Assembly (NCBI RefSeq): GCF_001436695.1
Contig: NZ_AYZG01000001.1
Span: forward strand, 124,001 to 188,000
DNA from: Lactobacillus taiwanensis DSM 21401
GTDB lineage: Bacteria > Bacillota > Bacilli > Lactobacillales > Lactobacillaceae
Reading direction: 5' to 3'
Length of the DNA stretch: 64,000 nt
Position numbers and translations under genes: made by a program. Positions 31,548-41,910 of this stretch are shown one piece after another; the first letter of the stretch is position 1; the number at the start of each line of letters is the position of its first letter. The notes under the pieces were generated by a model, which did not search any database, was not told the DNA's origin, and saw only the letters and a list, made by a program, of their open reading frames with translations.

Positions 31548-31600
31548 AGATGCTTGCTGACATAGTAAAATAAATAATTGTCAGGAGCATCTTTTATTTT
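31548..31600 (+). terminator. Intra-operon hairpin before the EIIA gene
   Basis: AGATGCT-CTGACA and TGTCAG-AGCATCT arms (13 pairs, one internal bulge) are followed by TTTTATTTT. It lies 29 nt before the EIIA start, so it may attenuate expression of EIIA and the genes after it. Confidence 0.65.
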
Positions 31601-31628
31601 AAAAATACTATCTAGGAGAATTAAAATT

Positions 31629-31955
31629 ATGGCACAAGAAAATAGCGATAACATGCAAGTTGTAATGGGAATTATTATGCAAGCAGGTAATGCAAAAGCT
31701 GCTGCTATGCAAGCAATTCAAGCTGCTAAGAAAGGCGATTTTGAAAAGGCTGACGAATTTATTAAGCAAGCAAATGAAAGTTTAGTAAATGCTCACAACG
31801 TTCAAACCGATATGTTAACCCAAGAAGCACAAGGTAACCACGTAAAAGTTGACCTTTACATGGTTCATGCACAAGACCACTTGATGACAGCCATTACTTT
31901 TATTGACTTAGCAAAAGAAGTAGTAGCTGTTTACAAAAAAATGGCTGAAAAATAA
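31629..31955 (+). CDS. PTS system, lactose/cellobiose-type EIIA
   Basis: This 108-residue helical cytoplasmic protein receives phosphate from HPr. The active His is in DLYMVHAQDHLMTAI near residue 75. The helical hairpin GNAKAAAMQAIQAAKKGDFEKA is typical of the family. ATG at 31629 is preferred because CTAGGAG lies upstream; earlier in-frame starts fall inside the hairpin. Its stop overlaps the start of the GntR gene. Confidence 0.94.
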   Translation: MAQENSDNMQVVMGIIMQAGNAKAAAMQAIQAAKKGDFEKADEFIKQANESLVNAHNVQTDMLTQEAQGNHVKVDLYMVHAQDHLMTAITFIDLAKEVVAVYKKMAEK

Positions 31956-32680
31956 TGACTGCAGAAGCGAAATACTTAAAAGTTGCTCGAATTCTACAAA
32001 AAAGAATTGAAGATGGAGTCTATAAACCACAAAATCCCCTTCCTGACCAAAAAACACTTGCAGAAGAATTACACGTAAGCCGTTTAACTGTTAAGAAAGC
32101 TTTAGATGGCCTGCAAAGAAAAGGACTCGTTTATAAAGAATCTGGTTTAGGTACTTTTGTATTAGGTCCAGTTCCAATTCAAGATAAGTTTGATTCAGCA
32201 GCAAATGCTTTTAGTGGATTGGCTAATTTACTAGGATCAGATGAAGTTACTAGTGATATCATCGAATTTAATGTCGAATTTCCAAATGAAGATATTCAAC
32301 ACTACCTAAGAATAAAAGCTAGTGACCCTGTTTACAATATTCGGCGCTTAAGACGACTTGAAGATAAACCTCTAATTCTTGAACATACTTTTATGCCCGT
32401 TAATTTAGTTCCGAATTTAAATGAAGATATCTTACACAATTCTATCTATAATTATCTTCATCATGATTTAAAACTAAAATTTGGCGTTGCATATCGTAAA
32501 ATCAAAGCTGCTAAAGCTGATGATTGGGATCAAAAATATCTTCAAGCTAAAAAGGATGACCCAATCTTAGAGCTTGAACAGATCGTGTGGTTAAACAATG
32601 GTCAACCAGTTGAATATTCAACAAGCCGCAATCGCTATGATGAACGAAATTACGTCGTTTTGGAAACAAACAGCTTTTAA
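31955..32680 (+). CDS. GntR-family regulator with UTRA domain, beta-glucoside operon
   Basis: This 241-residue regulator has an N-terminal winged helix (QKTLAEELHVSRLTVKKALDGLQRKGL, residues about 30-60) and a C-terminal UTRA effector domain (residues about 90-240). UTRA regulators next to PTS genes usually sense the phosphorylated sugar. It is translationally coupled to EIIA (TAATG) and so is part of the operon it probably controls. The inverted repeat at 27923-27955 is a candidate target. Confidence 0.9.
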   Translation: MTAEAKYLKVARILQKRIEDGVYKPQNPLPDQKTLAEELHVSRLTVKKALDGLQRKGLVYKESGLGTFVLGPVPIQDKFDSAANAFSGLANLLGSDEVTSDIIEFNVEFPNEDIQHYLRIKASDPVYNIRRLRRLEDKPLILEHTFMPVNLVPNLNEDILHNSIYNYLHHDLKLKFGVAYRKIKAAKADDWDQKYLQAKKDDPILELEQIVWLNNGQPVEYSTSRNRYDERNYVVLETNSF

Positions 32681-32683
32681 GTA

Positions 32684-34241
<1,558 letters not shown>

Positions 34242-34248
34242 AAAACAA

Positions 34249-34282
34249 GATAGAACCTAGCATTTCTAGGCTCTATTTTTTT
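34249..34282 (+). terminator. Terminator after the second GH1 gene
   Basis: ATAGAACCTAG and CTAGGCTCTAT arms with one mismatch and a following T-run. Confidence 0.75.
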
Positions 34283-34311
34283 GACAAGATAGATAGAGAA
34301 AGACAAACAAA

Positions 34312-34719
34312 ATGATTACAATCAAAGAACAAGCAAACTTTAAAGCAAGAGATTTCTTTAATTACCTAGATAGACAGCTTACTCAAGCAATTAAAAAAGC
34401 TCGTGGTAATGACTTACCTGTTAAAATTGCTGCAGGAACAACATATCAACAAAGAAATGTGAAAGCCGAAATCACTGAATATGAATTCGGTAAAAAATAT
34501 GTTTCAGTTTTCAAGTCACCTAAAATAGATGTTAAAATTGGCTACTATTTAACCGATACACCGCAGGGTTGTCAGATTGTTTTTAAAGAAAATGTTCTCA
34601 GCTATGACGAAAAGAAACATTCTAATATCGGTACTTGGTTTTACAACTGGCAATTAAAGCAAGGCGCTAAAAAGCAATTAAAACAAATGAAAAATAATGT
34701 CTTAGCTTATACAAAATAA
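34312..34719 (+). CDS. DUF3284 family protein
   Basis: This 135-residue cytoplasmic protein resembles the DUF3284 family, small proteins common in lactobacilli and often near beta-glucoside PTS genes. The pattern includes ARDFFNYLDRQLTQAIKKA, KAEITEYEFGKKYVSVFKS and a basic C-terminus (WQLKQGAKKQLKQMKNN), which would fit a START-like helix-grip fold. The function is unknown. It sits between two terminators, with a short AT-rich leader. Confidence 0.65.
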   Translation: MITIKEQANFKARDFFNYLDRQLTQAIKKARGNDLPVKIAAGTTYQQRNVKAEITEYEFGKKYVSVFKSPKIDVKIGYYLTDTPQGCQIVFKENVLSYDEKKHSNIGTWFYNWQLKQGAKKQLKQMKNNVLAYTK

Positions 34720-34720
34720 A

Positions 34721-34769
34721 AATAGTCCTAGTCTCAAATAATTTGTACTTTGAGATTAGGACTATTTTT
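34721..34769. terminator. Long bidirectional terminator between convergent genes
   Basis: AATAGTCCTAGTCTCAAA and TTTGAGATTAGGACTATT form an 18-bp stem with one mismatch, with a T-run on the plus strand. It ends transcription from the DUF3284 gene and from the opposing GntR gene. Confidence 0.85.
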
Positions 34770-35468
34770 TTAAATAATGTCATCAGAACTTTGATCATAG
34801 AATTTAGAATTTTGATAATTGTATACCAACTTAGAACTATCAAAAGGAGTTCCATTAGCTAAATAGAACGTATCATAAACTTCTAAACAAGGATCTCCTT
34901 CTTCTAATTCTAGATACTTTGCTTCATCTGCTCTTAACTTTCTAACACGCATATATTTATCAGAGAAACGAATTTCTTTCTTTAAACCATCTTTGATATA
35001 GTTAAAAATCGATCCTTCAGCAATTTCCTTACTCATAAACGGAATAATGCTCTTAGGATAATATGATTCTTCCAAAACAAATGGCTTACCTTCTTGTCTG
35101 CGCAATCTTTTTATAAAGTAACATACTTCATCAGAATGAAGATACTCATTTAGAGGACTAGGCGCTTTTTTCTCTGAGAACTCAATGACTTCCGTACTAG
35201 GATTTTTTAATACATGAGCAAAACCAGCATTGTCTGTTAGTGACATATATCCATCTCGTCCAGTCGGTCTGACAAAAACTCCAGAACCTTGAACTTTATA
35301 AACTATTCCTCGTTGAGTCAACAACGTAATTGCCTGTAAGATCGTTGATTTACCAACCTGATATTCTTTCATTAATTCGGTAATTGTTGGTAATTTATCT
35401 CCATGATGAAGTTTGTTTTTGGTAATATAAGCTTTTATTTTATCCGCAACTAATTCATATTTTTTCAT
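34770..35468 (-). CDS. GntR-family regulator with UTRA domain, second
   Basis: This 232-residue regulator starts MKKYELVADKIKAYI, with a winged helix containing ITELMKEYQVGKSTILQAIT and a UTRA effector domain (residues about 75-230). ATG at 35468 is preferred because AAGGACATAGT lies upstream; a longer reading frame would start inside the hairpin. It is downstream of the second EIIC gene on the same strand and probably controls that permease, the 165-residue membrane protein and perhaps the divergent GH1 gene. Confidence 0.9.
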   Translation of the reverse strand: MKKYELVADKIKAYITKNKLHHGDKLPTITELMKEYQVGKSTILQAITLLTQRGIVYKVQGSGVFVRPTGRDGYMSLTDNAGFAHVLKNPSTEVIEFSEKKAPSPLNEYLHSDEVCYFIKRLRRQEGKPFVLEESYYPKSIIPFMSKEIAEGSIFNYIKDGLKKEIRFSDKYMRVRKLRADEAKYLELEEGDPCLEVYDTFYLANGTPFDSSKLVYNYQNSKFYDQSSDDII

Positions 35469-35486
35469 TACTATGTCCTTAAAATA

Positions 35487-35525
35487 AAAAACCTCATAGT
35501 TATATTTTAAACTACGAGGTTTTAA
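35487..35525 (-). terminator. Hairpin between the second EIIC and its regulator
   Basis: AAAACCTC-AGTT and AACT-GAGGTTTT arms with an AT loop and a T-rich tail on the minus strand. It probably reduces read-through from the permease gene into the regulator gene. Confidence 0.65.
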
Positions 35526-35542
35526 AAGCATATACTTTTTAA

Positions 35543-36895
35543 TTATGCTTTAATAGCATCAGCTTGTTCTTTCTTATAAATCGCTGTATCGTAGTGTCTA
35601 ATAAATGGGAACCAAATTAAAAATGCTACTACAGCACATACAACTGAAAGAACGAAACCTTGCCAACTAGCAGTTGCAATCATACCACTTAATCCAACTG
35701 GAGTTGGCCATGGTTGTTGAACAATAATTTTAGGAACCATGTGAGTTGCGATTGCAACATAAGCTACAGCACCAGAAGCAAGTGGTGCACAAATAAATGG
35801 AATAAATAGACCCACATTATAAACAATAGGTAATCCAAAAATTAATGGTTCGTTAATGTTAAAGATTGCGGGAATCAATTCAAGCTTACCTAGTTCTTTC
35901 AATTGCTTTGATCTAGCCAAAAATGCAATAAAGATTGCCATACCTAAGGTAGCACCAGAACCACCAATAGTAACAAATGCGTTTATTGGGTCACCAGCAA
36001 ATACATGGAATCCACCTTTTACGTTATCCGCCATATTTGCTAAAACAATTGCTTGATAGAAACTTGATGTAATTGTAGCACCATGAATACCAAACCACCA
36101 TAAAAAGTGAATGAAGAAGATAACGATTAAGAATCCCCACCAAGTATCAGCAATAGCAGAAATAAATGAAAATGGGATATATAATACTTGGAAAATATCA
36201 GTGCCTAGAACAATTAAAATGATATCAATAATACCAATTGTAAATGCAACGACAAATCCTGGAATTAATGCAGAAAATGAATTTGCCACACCAGATGGAA
36301 CAGATGCTGGCATCTTAATGCGCCAATTATGTTTAATACAGAAACGATAAATTTGAACCGTTAACCAAGCAACTACTAAGCCAGTAAAAATACCAGTTGC
36401 TCCGATTCTGGTCAACCCAGAACCAGATACACTATATCCTCCTGCTATTACATTATTATTTTTTAAAATATTTATAAAAATTGTGCTGCCGCTTTTCCAA
36501 ACCAATTGTGGAACAGTGATGAATAGTCCCATCAAAGTTAAGAAAACAGCGTTTAATGGATCAAGTAGCAAATTCTCTTCTTTACGGTAAATATCTGCAT
36601 AATTATATGCAAATGAACCAGCAAAGAAAATTGCAATAATTCCCATGGTCGCATTATATATAACAGTATACATATTACTAAATCGACCAATAGTGTTGTT
36701 ATAGAAATCTACAAATCCCTTAGCAGTAATAACTTGTGGTAATACTGTTAGGACCAAAAACATAGATCCAATGATAGAAAAGGCAATAATGGAATAACCA
36801 GCACCCATAATTGCACGTACAAAACGTGAACCTGAGAACTTACCTAAAGCCTTCATCATTTTATCTTTAAATGATGGTTGTGCAGTGTCAGACAT
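35543..36895 (-). CDS. PTS system, lactose/cellobiose-type EIIC permease without linked EIIA/EIIB
   Basis: This 450-residue membrane protein has about ten hydrophobic segments and the family motifs FLWWFGIHGATITSSFYQ and FNINEPLIFGLPIVYNV. No EIIA or EIIB gene is adjacent, so it must borrow the carriers encoded at 30967-31955 or elsewhere. It is transcribed with the membrane protein gene upstream and the GntR gene downstream, divergently from the third GH1 gene. Confidence 0.92.
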   Translation of the reverse strand: MSDTAQPSFKDKMMKALGKFSGSRFVRAIMGAGYSIIAFSIIGSMFLVLTVLPQVITAKGFVDFYNNTIGRFSNMYTVIYNATMGIIAIFFAGSFAYNYADIYRKEENLLLDPLNAVFLTLMGLFITVPQLVWKSGSTIFINILKNNNVIAGGYSVSGSGLTRIGATGIFTGLVVAWLTVQIYRFCIKHNWRIKMPASVPSGVANSFSALIPGFVVAFTIGIIDIILIVLGTDIFQVLYIPFSFISAIADTWWGFLIVIFFIHFLWWFGIHGATITSSFYQAIVLANMADNVKGGFHVFAGDPINAFVTIGGSGATLGMAIFIAFLARSKQLKELGKLELIPAIFNINEPLIFGLPIVYNVGLFIPFICAPLASGAVAYVAIATHMVPKIIVQQPWPTPVGLSGMIATASWQGFVLSVVCAVVAFLIWFPFIRHYDTAIYKKEQADAIKA

Positions 36896-36917
36896 AGTAC
36901 ATCCCCCTCAATTTGTC

Positions 36918-37415
36918 CTACTGTCTATTAGTTTCAAATGTCTTAATTGCTCCTGCATATTTGTCGCGACCATTTTGAATGTTGCTAATTCTTCTTAAGA
37001 TTAAGATGGATCCTAATATTCCAATAATTAAAATTGTAAAGATCACATTTGCGACATCGTTTGTAGCCATAAAAGGAAATAGAATCTTTCCAAATGGTAA
37101 ATAGCAACCCATAGCAAAGATTACATTTGCAGCTAGCTGCAGTTGATAATACAGTTTGGTAAATTTTAAGTCAGTATTTTTAACATTCCATTTACTTACT
37201 TGCTCTACTGAAGCTATTAATAATAAAACAAATAATAATCCTGAAATTATCGAAGCAACAATATCGTGGTAACAAATTGCAAAAACTAACCAAAATAGAT
37301 TAGTGAATAAGAACGCCGCAGAGAAATAACGAATCATTAAATAGCGGCTAAAATTTATAGATCTTACACTCATGTCATGTTTCTTTTGTTCTAAACTCTG
37401 ATCTTTTTTAGTCAT
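36918..37415 (-). CDS. Unknown membrane protein upstream of the orphan EIIC
   Basis: I do not recognise this family. The 165-residue protein has a charged N-terminus (MTKKDQSLEQKKHDMS) and four hydrophobic segments at about residues 30-50, 55-75, 95-115 and 125-145, with a basic end. ATG at 37415 behind AAAGGA is preferred because the upstream TTG of the open frame coincides with the predicted transcription start. It is co-transcribed with the EIIC gene 22 nt downstream and may assist that permease, but there is no direct evidence. Confidence 0.7.
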   Translation of the reverse strand: MTKKDQSLEQKKHDMSVRSINFSRYLMIRYFSAAFLFTNLFWLVFAICYHDIVASIISGLLFVLLLIASVEQVSKWNVKNTDLKFTKLYYQLQLAANVIFAMGCYLPFGKILFPFMATNDVANVIFTILIIGILGSILILRRISNIQNGRDKYAGAIKTFETNRQ

Positions 37416-37456
37416 TATTGTATCTGTCCTTTCAATATTGTTCCTGAACAATTCAG

Positions 37457-37495
37457 ACAACACCTGTATAATACTCCACTATGAAACCGCTTGCA
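37457..37495 (-). promoter_or_regulatory. Promoter with cre for the orphan EIIC operon
   Basis: On the minus strand TTGCAA, 17-nt spacer and TATTAT. TGAAACCGCTTGCA (37482-37495, one mismatch from the cre consensus) overlaps the -35. Confidence 0.65.
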
Positions 37496-37523
37496 ACAAT
37501 AACTGTTTTCTTATAAAAAATAA

Positions 37524-39059
<1,536 letters not shown>

Positions 39060-39066
39060 TAATTTA

Positions 39067-39104
39067 AAATAGGATTTAGCAAGTATACTAAATCCTATTT
39101 TTTT
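39067..39104 (+). terminator. Terminator after the third GH1 gene
   Basis: ATAGGATTTAG and CTAAATCCTAT form an 11-bp stem with a T-run. Confidence 0.85.
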
Positions 39105-39112
39105 CTTCCAAA

Positions 39113-39171
39113 TTAGCAGTTAATGTGCCAGAGTGCTAAATATTTTACATTCTATCCTAACCTACTACAAT
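39113..39171 (+). promoter_or_regulatory. CIRCE element and promoter of hsp20
   Basis: TTAGCAGTT (39113-39121), 9-nt spacer, GAGTGCTAA (39131-39139). The right arm is the perfect CIRCE half-site and the left differs at two or three positions. The promoter TTTACA (39144-39149), 16-nt spacer, TACAAT (39166-39171) follows. HrcA control is expected from family knowledge. Confidence 0.75.
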
Positions 39172-39208
39172 AAACAGTGTAGAGAGCGTAATGGAAGGAA
39201 GTTTTATT

Positions 39209-39640
39209 ATGGCAAACGAAATAATGAAGAATCGTAACAATGATAATATGATGGATCAATTAAGCGATTGGTTTAGTTTTCCAAAAGACTTTTTTGATGA
39301 CAGTTCAATTAAGAACATTATGCAATCTGATGTAGCAGAAACTGATAAGGATTATATTGTTAAGGTCGACATGCCTGGAATGGATAAGAAAGATATCAAG
39401 GTTTCATATAAAGATGGTGTCTTAAATGTTTCAGGTAGCCGTGATTCGTTTGATAACTTAGATGACAAGAATGGCAATCTTCTTCACCGGGAAAGAAGCG
39501 TTGGTCACATTCAAAGAAGTTACCGCATCCCTGATGTTGACTCTAAAGAAATTTCCGCAAAAGATGTTAATGGCGTTTTAACCATTACCTTGCCAAAATT
39601 AACTGAAGAAGATAAGGAAAATACAATTACTATTGATTAA
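39209..39640 (+). CDS. hsp20: Small heat shock protein (Hsp20/alpha-crystallin family)
   Basis: This 143-residue chaperone holds unfolded proteins under stress. The alpha-crystallin domain runs from about residue 40 to 143 (DVAETDKDYIVKVDMPGMDK, KDGVLNVSGSRD, NGVLTITLPKL). ATG at 39209 is preferred because GGAAGGAAG is upstream; the ATG six codons earlier lies before that site. The CIRCE element upstream suggests control by HrcA. Confidence 0.93.
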   Translation: MANEIMKNRNNDNMMDQLSDWFSFPKDFFDDSSIKNIMQSDVAETDKDYIVKVDMPGMDKKDIKVSYKDGVLNVSGSRDSFDNLDDKNGNLLHRERSVGHIQRSYRIPDVDSKEISAKDVNGVLTITLPKLTEEDKENTITID

Positions 39641-39656
39641 AAAATTTATAACTTAA

Positions 39657-39690
39657 TCGTCGTCTATTTTTTAATAGACGACTTTTTTTG
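39657..39690 (+). terminator. hsp20 terminator
   Basis: GTCGTCTATT and AATAGACGAC form a 10-bp stem with a T-run. Confidence 0.85.
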
Positions 39691-39728
39691 TTACACTTGA
39701 GTAAATTAGAATCATTAAGGATTGCCAT

Positions 39729-40274
39729 ATGGAATTACTATTTATACTATTTTTAATCTATAAGTTTATCCACGGGACATTTAAAGCAGACACAGCAACT
39801 AGATTTTCCTTAATAATTATTCCCATTTATTCTGCAATAATGATGATTTTAGCAATTAAGTATGAATATTCAATTCTAACGATTATTGCAACTTTTGCTT
39901 TATCCTTCATTGGAATTATAATAGGAATATTTCAAGCCTACGGTGCAGAAGTATCTATTAGTGATAATTTAAATAAATATCATGTTCCAAAAATTACAAT
40001 AAAACGTGGGCTAAATTATTTAATTGGCTGGATAATCATTTTTATATTAGGCTTATTAATTAAATTACTTTTTGAACAAAATATTAATCATAAAGAAATC
40101 TTTGGAGAATTATCGACAGAACTGCTTCGTGATTTATCAAAAATATTCTTTTTTACTGATCACAGCACTTGGTTTATGTGGATTTTAAATACTAGCTCTA
40201 GTTGGACATATGACACATATCTATTTCTTAAATATCCCACTTTAAGAAAATATGTTCTTTTGAGAAAAAAATAA
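39729..40274 (+). CDS. Unknown membrane protein
   Basis: I do not recognise this family. The 181-residue protein has four to five hydrophobic segments in the first 120 residues (FILFLIYKFI, LIIIPIYSAIMMILAI, IIATFALSFIGIIIGIF, YLIGWIIIFILGLLIKLLF) and a more polar C-terminal part rich in aromatic residues. A site AAGGATTGCCAT precedes the ATG. It is very AT-rich, stands alone between the hsp20 terminator and an IS remnant, and may be recently acquired. Confidence 0.65.
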   Translation: MELLFILFLIYKFIHGTFKADTATRFSLIIIPIYSAIMMILAIKYEYSILTIIATFALSFIGIIIGIFQAYGAEVSISDNLNKYHVPKITIKRGLNYLIGWIIIFILGLLIKLLFEQNINHKEIFGELSTELLRDLSKIFFFTDHSTWFMWILNTSSSWTYDTYLFLKYPTLRKYVLLRKK

Positions 40275-40283
40275 GAATAGAAA

Positions 40284-40650
40284 TTGTAGTGACCTACAAA
40301 AATTGATGCTTTTCATAATCAGCTTTAAATTCTAACAACGAAGCTCTTCGTTTCCCTTCTTAAAATTCCTAGTTACCTAACATTCCTCCATGAATAGCCC
40401 CAGATCCAATGCAATATTATTAATAGATTCGTTAGCTGATAAAACACGATTTATAGTTTTTTCTTTAAACTCTTTAGAATATAGGTAGCAGTAAAGCCCT
40501 GTCTATCAATTAATACAAGTAAATATGCAATTCTACCTATACGCAAGTTATATTTCTTACTTAAATAGCAAGAAGCTTTATATTCAAATTTTTTACTTTT
40601 TAAAAATTTAAATTTTATCCTAGTTTAGACAATCTTAGGGAGACCATTAC
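40284..40650 (-). mobile_element. Decayed IS3-family element, internally deleted
   Basis: The ends TGTAGTGACCTACAAAAATTG (from 40284, plus strand; 21 bases, of which 20 quoted in effect define the end) are mirrored by TGTAATGGTCTCCCTAAGAT (from 40650, minus strand), with TG/CA termini as in IS3-family inverted repeats. The minus strand between them carries the OrfA-like peptide YSKEFKEKTINRVLSANESI followed by NNIALDLG, interrupted by stops. At about 370 bp it retains less than a third of a normal IS. This accounts for the 40275-40661 gap. Confidence 0.55.
40395..40488 (-). pseudogene. Transposase OrfA remnant (IS3-type helix-turn-helix)
   Basis: A short stretch on the minus strand translates as YSKEFKEKTINRVLSANES and continues INNIALDLG, resembling the N-terminal helix-turn-helix of IS3-family OrfA proteins. 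Stops and frameshifts occur on both sides. It lies inside the inverted repeats of the 40284-40650 element. Confidence 0.5.
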
Positions 40651-40661
40651 AATATCTATTT

Positions 40662-41123
40662 TTAATTCACATCAATAATTTTAACATCATAACTTCCAGC
40701 TGGCGCTTCAACAGTTACTGTTGCACCAGCTTTTTGCTTCATTAAGGCTTGCCCTAAAGGCGAATCAAAGGATATCTTTCCCTTAGCTAAATCTGCTTCC
40801 ATTCTACCAACAATACGATATTTTTCAGCTTCATCATCACCATCAAAAAGCAAAGTAACATTTGATCCTAAATCAATAGTTCCACTTTCATCTTTTTGAA
40901 TAATTTCTGAATATCTTAATTGCTTATCTAAATAGCGCAAACGACTTTGTAAATGCCCTAATTCCATCTTAGCGGTAGTATATTCAGAATTCTCCGATAA
41001 GTCTCCCATACTACGAGCTTCTTGTAAGATTTTAATTCTCCGTGGCCGATCTTTTTTTAAGCGGGCTATCTCGTCTTTAATTTCTTGATAGCCTTCAGGC
41101 GTCATTTTTTGATAATAAACCAT
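40662..41123 (-). CDS. greA: Transcription elongation factor GreA
   Basis: This 153-residue protein rescues backtracked RNA polymerase by stimulating cleavage of the nascent RNA. The N-terminal coiled coil has the acidic tip RSMGDLSENSEY and continues TAKMELGHLQSRLRYLDKQL; the C-terminal FKBP-like domain ends FDSPLGQALMKQKAGATV. It starts inside the stop of the upstream lipoprotein gene (TAATG), with AAGG in the last lipoprotein codons as ribosome site. Lactobacilli can have two Gre paralogues; only one is in this window. Confidence 0.94.
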   Translation of the reverse strand: MVYYQKMTPEGYQEIKDEIARLKKDRPRRIKILQEARSMGDLSENSEYTTAKMELGHLQSRLRYLDKQLRYSEIIQKDESGTIDLGSNVTLLFDGDDEAEKYRIVGRMEADLAKGKISFDSPLGQALMKQKAGATVTVEAPAGSYDVKIIDVN

Positions 41124-41746
41124 TATTTAACCTTAACATCATTTCCAGTAATCACATCTTGCTTGTAAAGATCACCATTCTTTACAGAATAATGACCAAC
41201 AATTGTTCCAGTTGACTTCTCAGCTAAAGAATATTGTCCATTACCACCATCAATTAACGTAAAATTATCTGGTCCATAACTACTTGAATAGCCGTTTTCT
41301 TTAATAGTATTAGAAACCATCTTGTTAAACATGGTATCTGAAGAGTTATTAGCTGATGCGGCACTTTGACCACTATTATTTTGAGTATTAGATGCTGAAG
41401 AATTGGATGAGCCATTTAAATTATTTGATTTTTCTACTTCATTTGAATTAGACGAATTAGAGCTTGCTGATCCATTCTGACTGGTCTTCTTACTAGTACT
41501 ACTCTTGGAATTTTCACTGCTCTTATCAGTCTTTTTATCTGAGCTGGTAGTTTCTGAATTATCAGTATCTATATCAGTTTTATCTTTCTTAGTTATATGT
41601 TTTTTAGCTTTGTGGCTCTTTTTATGGCTCGTCTTAGTACTTTTAGCTTCATTATTAGTGTTAGACTGGCTTGCATTATTACTGCAACCTACGGCTAAAA
41701 GCATTGTCATTAGGGTAATTCCTGATACAAAAATATTCTTTTTCAT
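41123..41746 (-). CDS. Ser/Lys-rich lipoprotein of unknown function
   Basis: The 207-residue protein has a lipoprotein signal (MKKNIFVSGITLMTMLLAVG with Cys at residue 21), a low-complexity Ser/Asn/Lys/Thr linker (residues about 22-140) that should be extended in the cell wall, and a small C-terminal domain (FNKMVSNTIKENGYSSSYG, FTLIDGGNGQYSLAEKSTGT). I do not recognise that domain. The start has GGAGGGAAAAACT upstream. It overlaps greA by one base, an unexpected partnership. Confidence 0.8.
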   Translation of the reverse strand: MKKNIFVSGITLMTMLLAVGCSNNASQSNTNNEAKSTKTSHKKSHKAKKHITKKDKTDIDTDNSETTSSDKKTDKSSENSKSSTSKKTSQNGSASSNSSNSNEVEKSNNLNGSSNSSASNTQNNSGQSAASANNSSDTMFNKMVSNTIKENGYSSSYGPDNFTLIDGGNGQYSLAEKSTGTIVGHYSVKNGDLYKQDVITGNDVKVK

Positions 41747-41910
41747 AGTTTTTCCCTCCGATATTGTTATAAATATTATACTTCATAACGTCTATTGAAA
41801 TACTTATGAAAGTTACTTTCATTCACAAAATTAGTGTATTAAATCATTATTTGCTGTATAGTAAATATAATGAAAAACATGATAAAAAAATTAAAGGAGT
41901 GTAAAATTAT

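Noticed and set aside
41505-41798. A 97-codon plus-strand hydrophobic frame opposite the lipoprotein gene
   Set aside because: It is the complement of the Ser/Asp/Lys-rich linker, which gives Leu/Val-rich false membrane segments. No start context.
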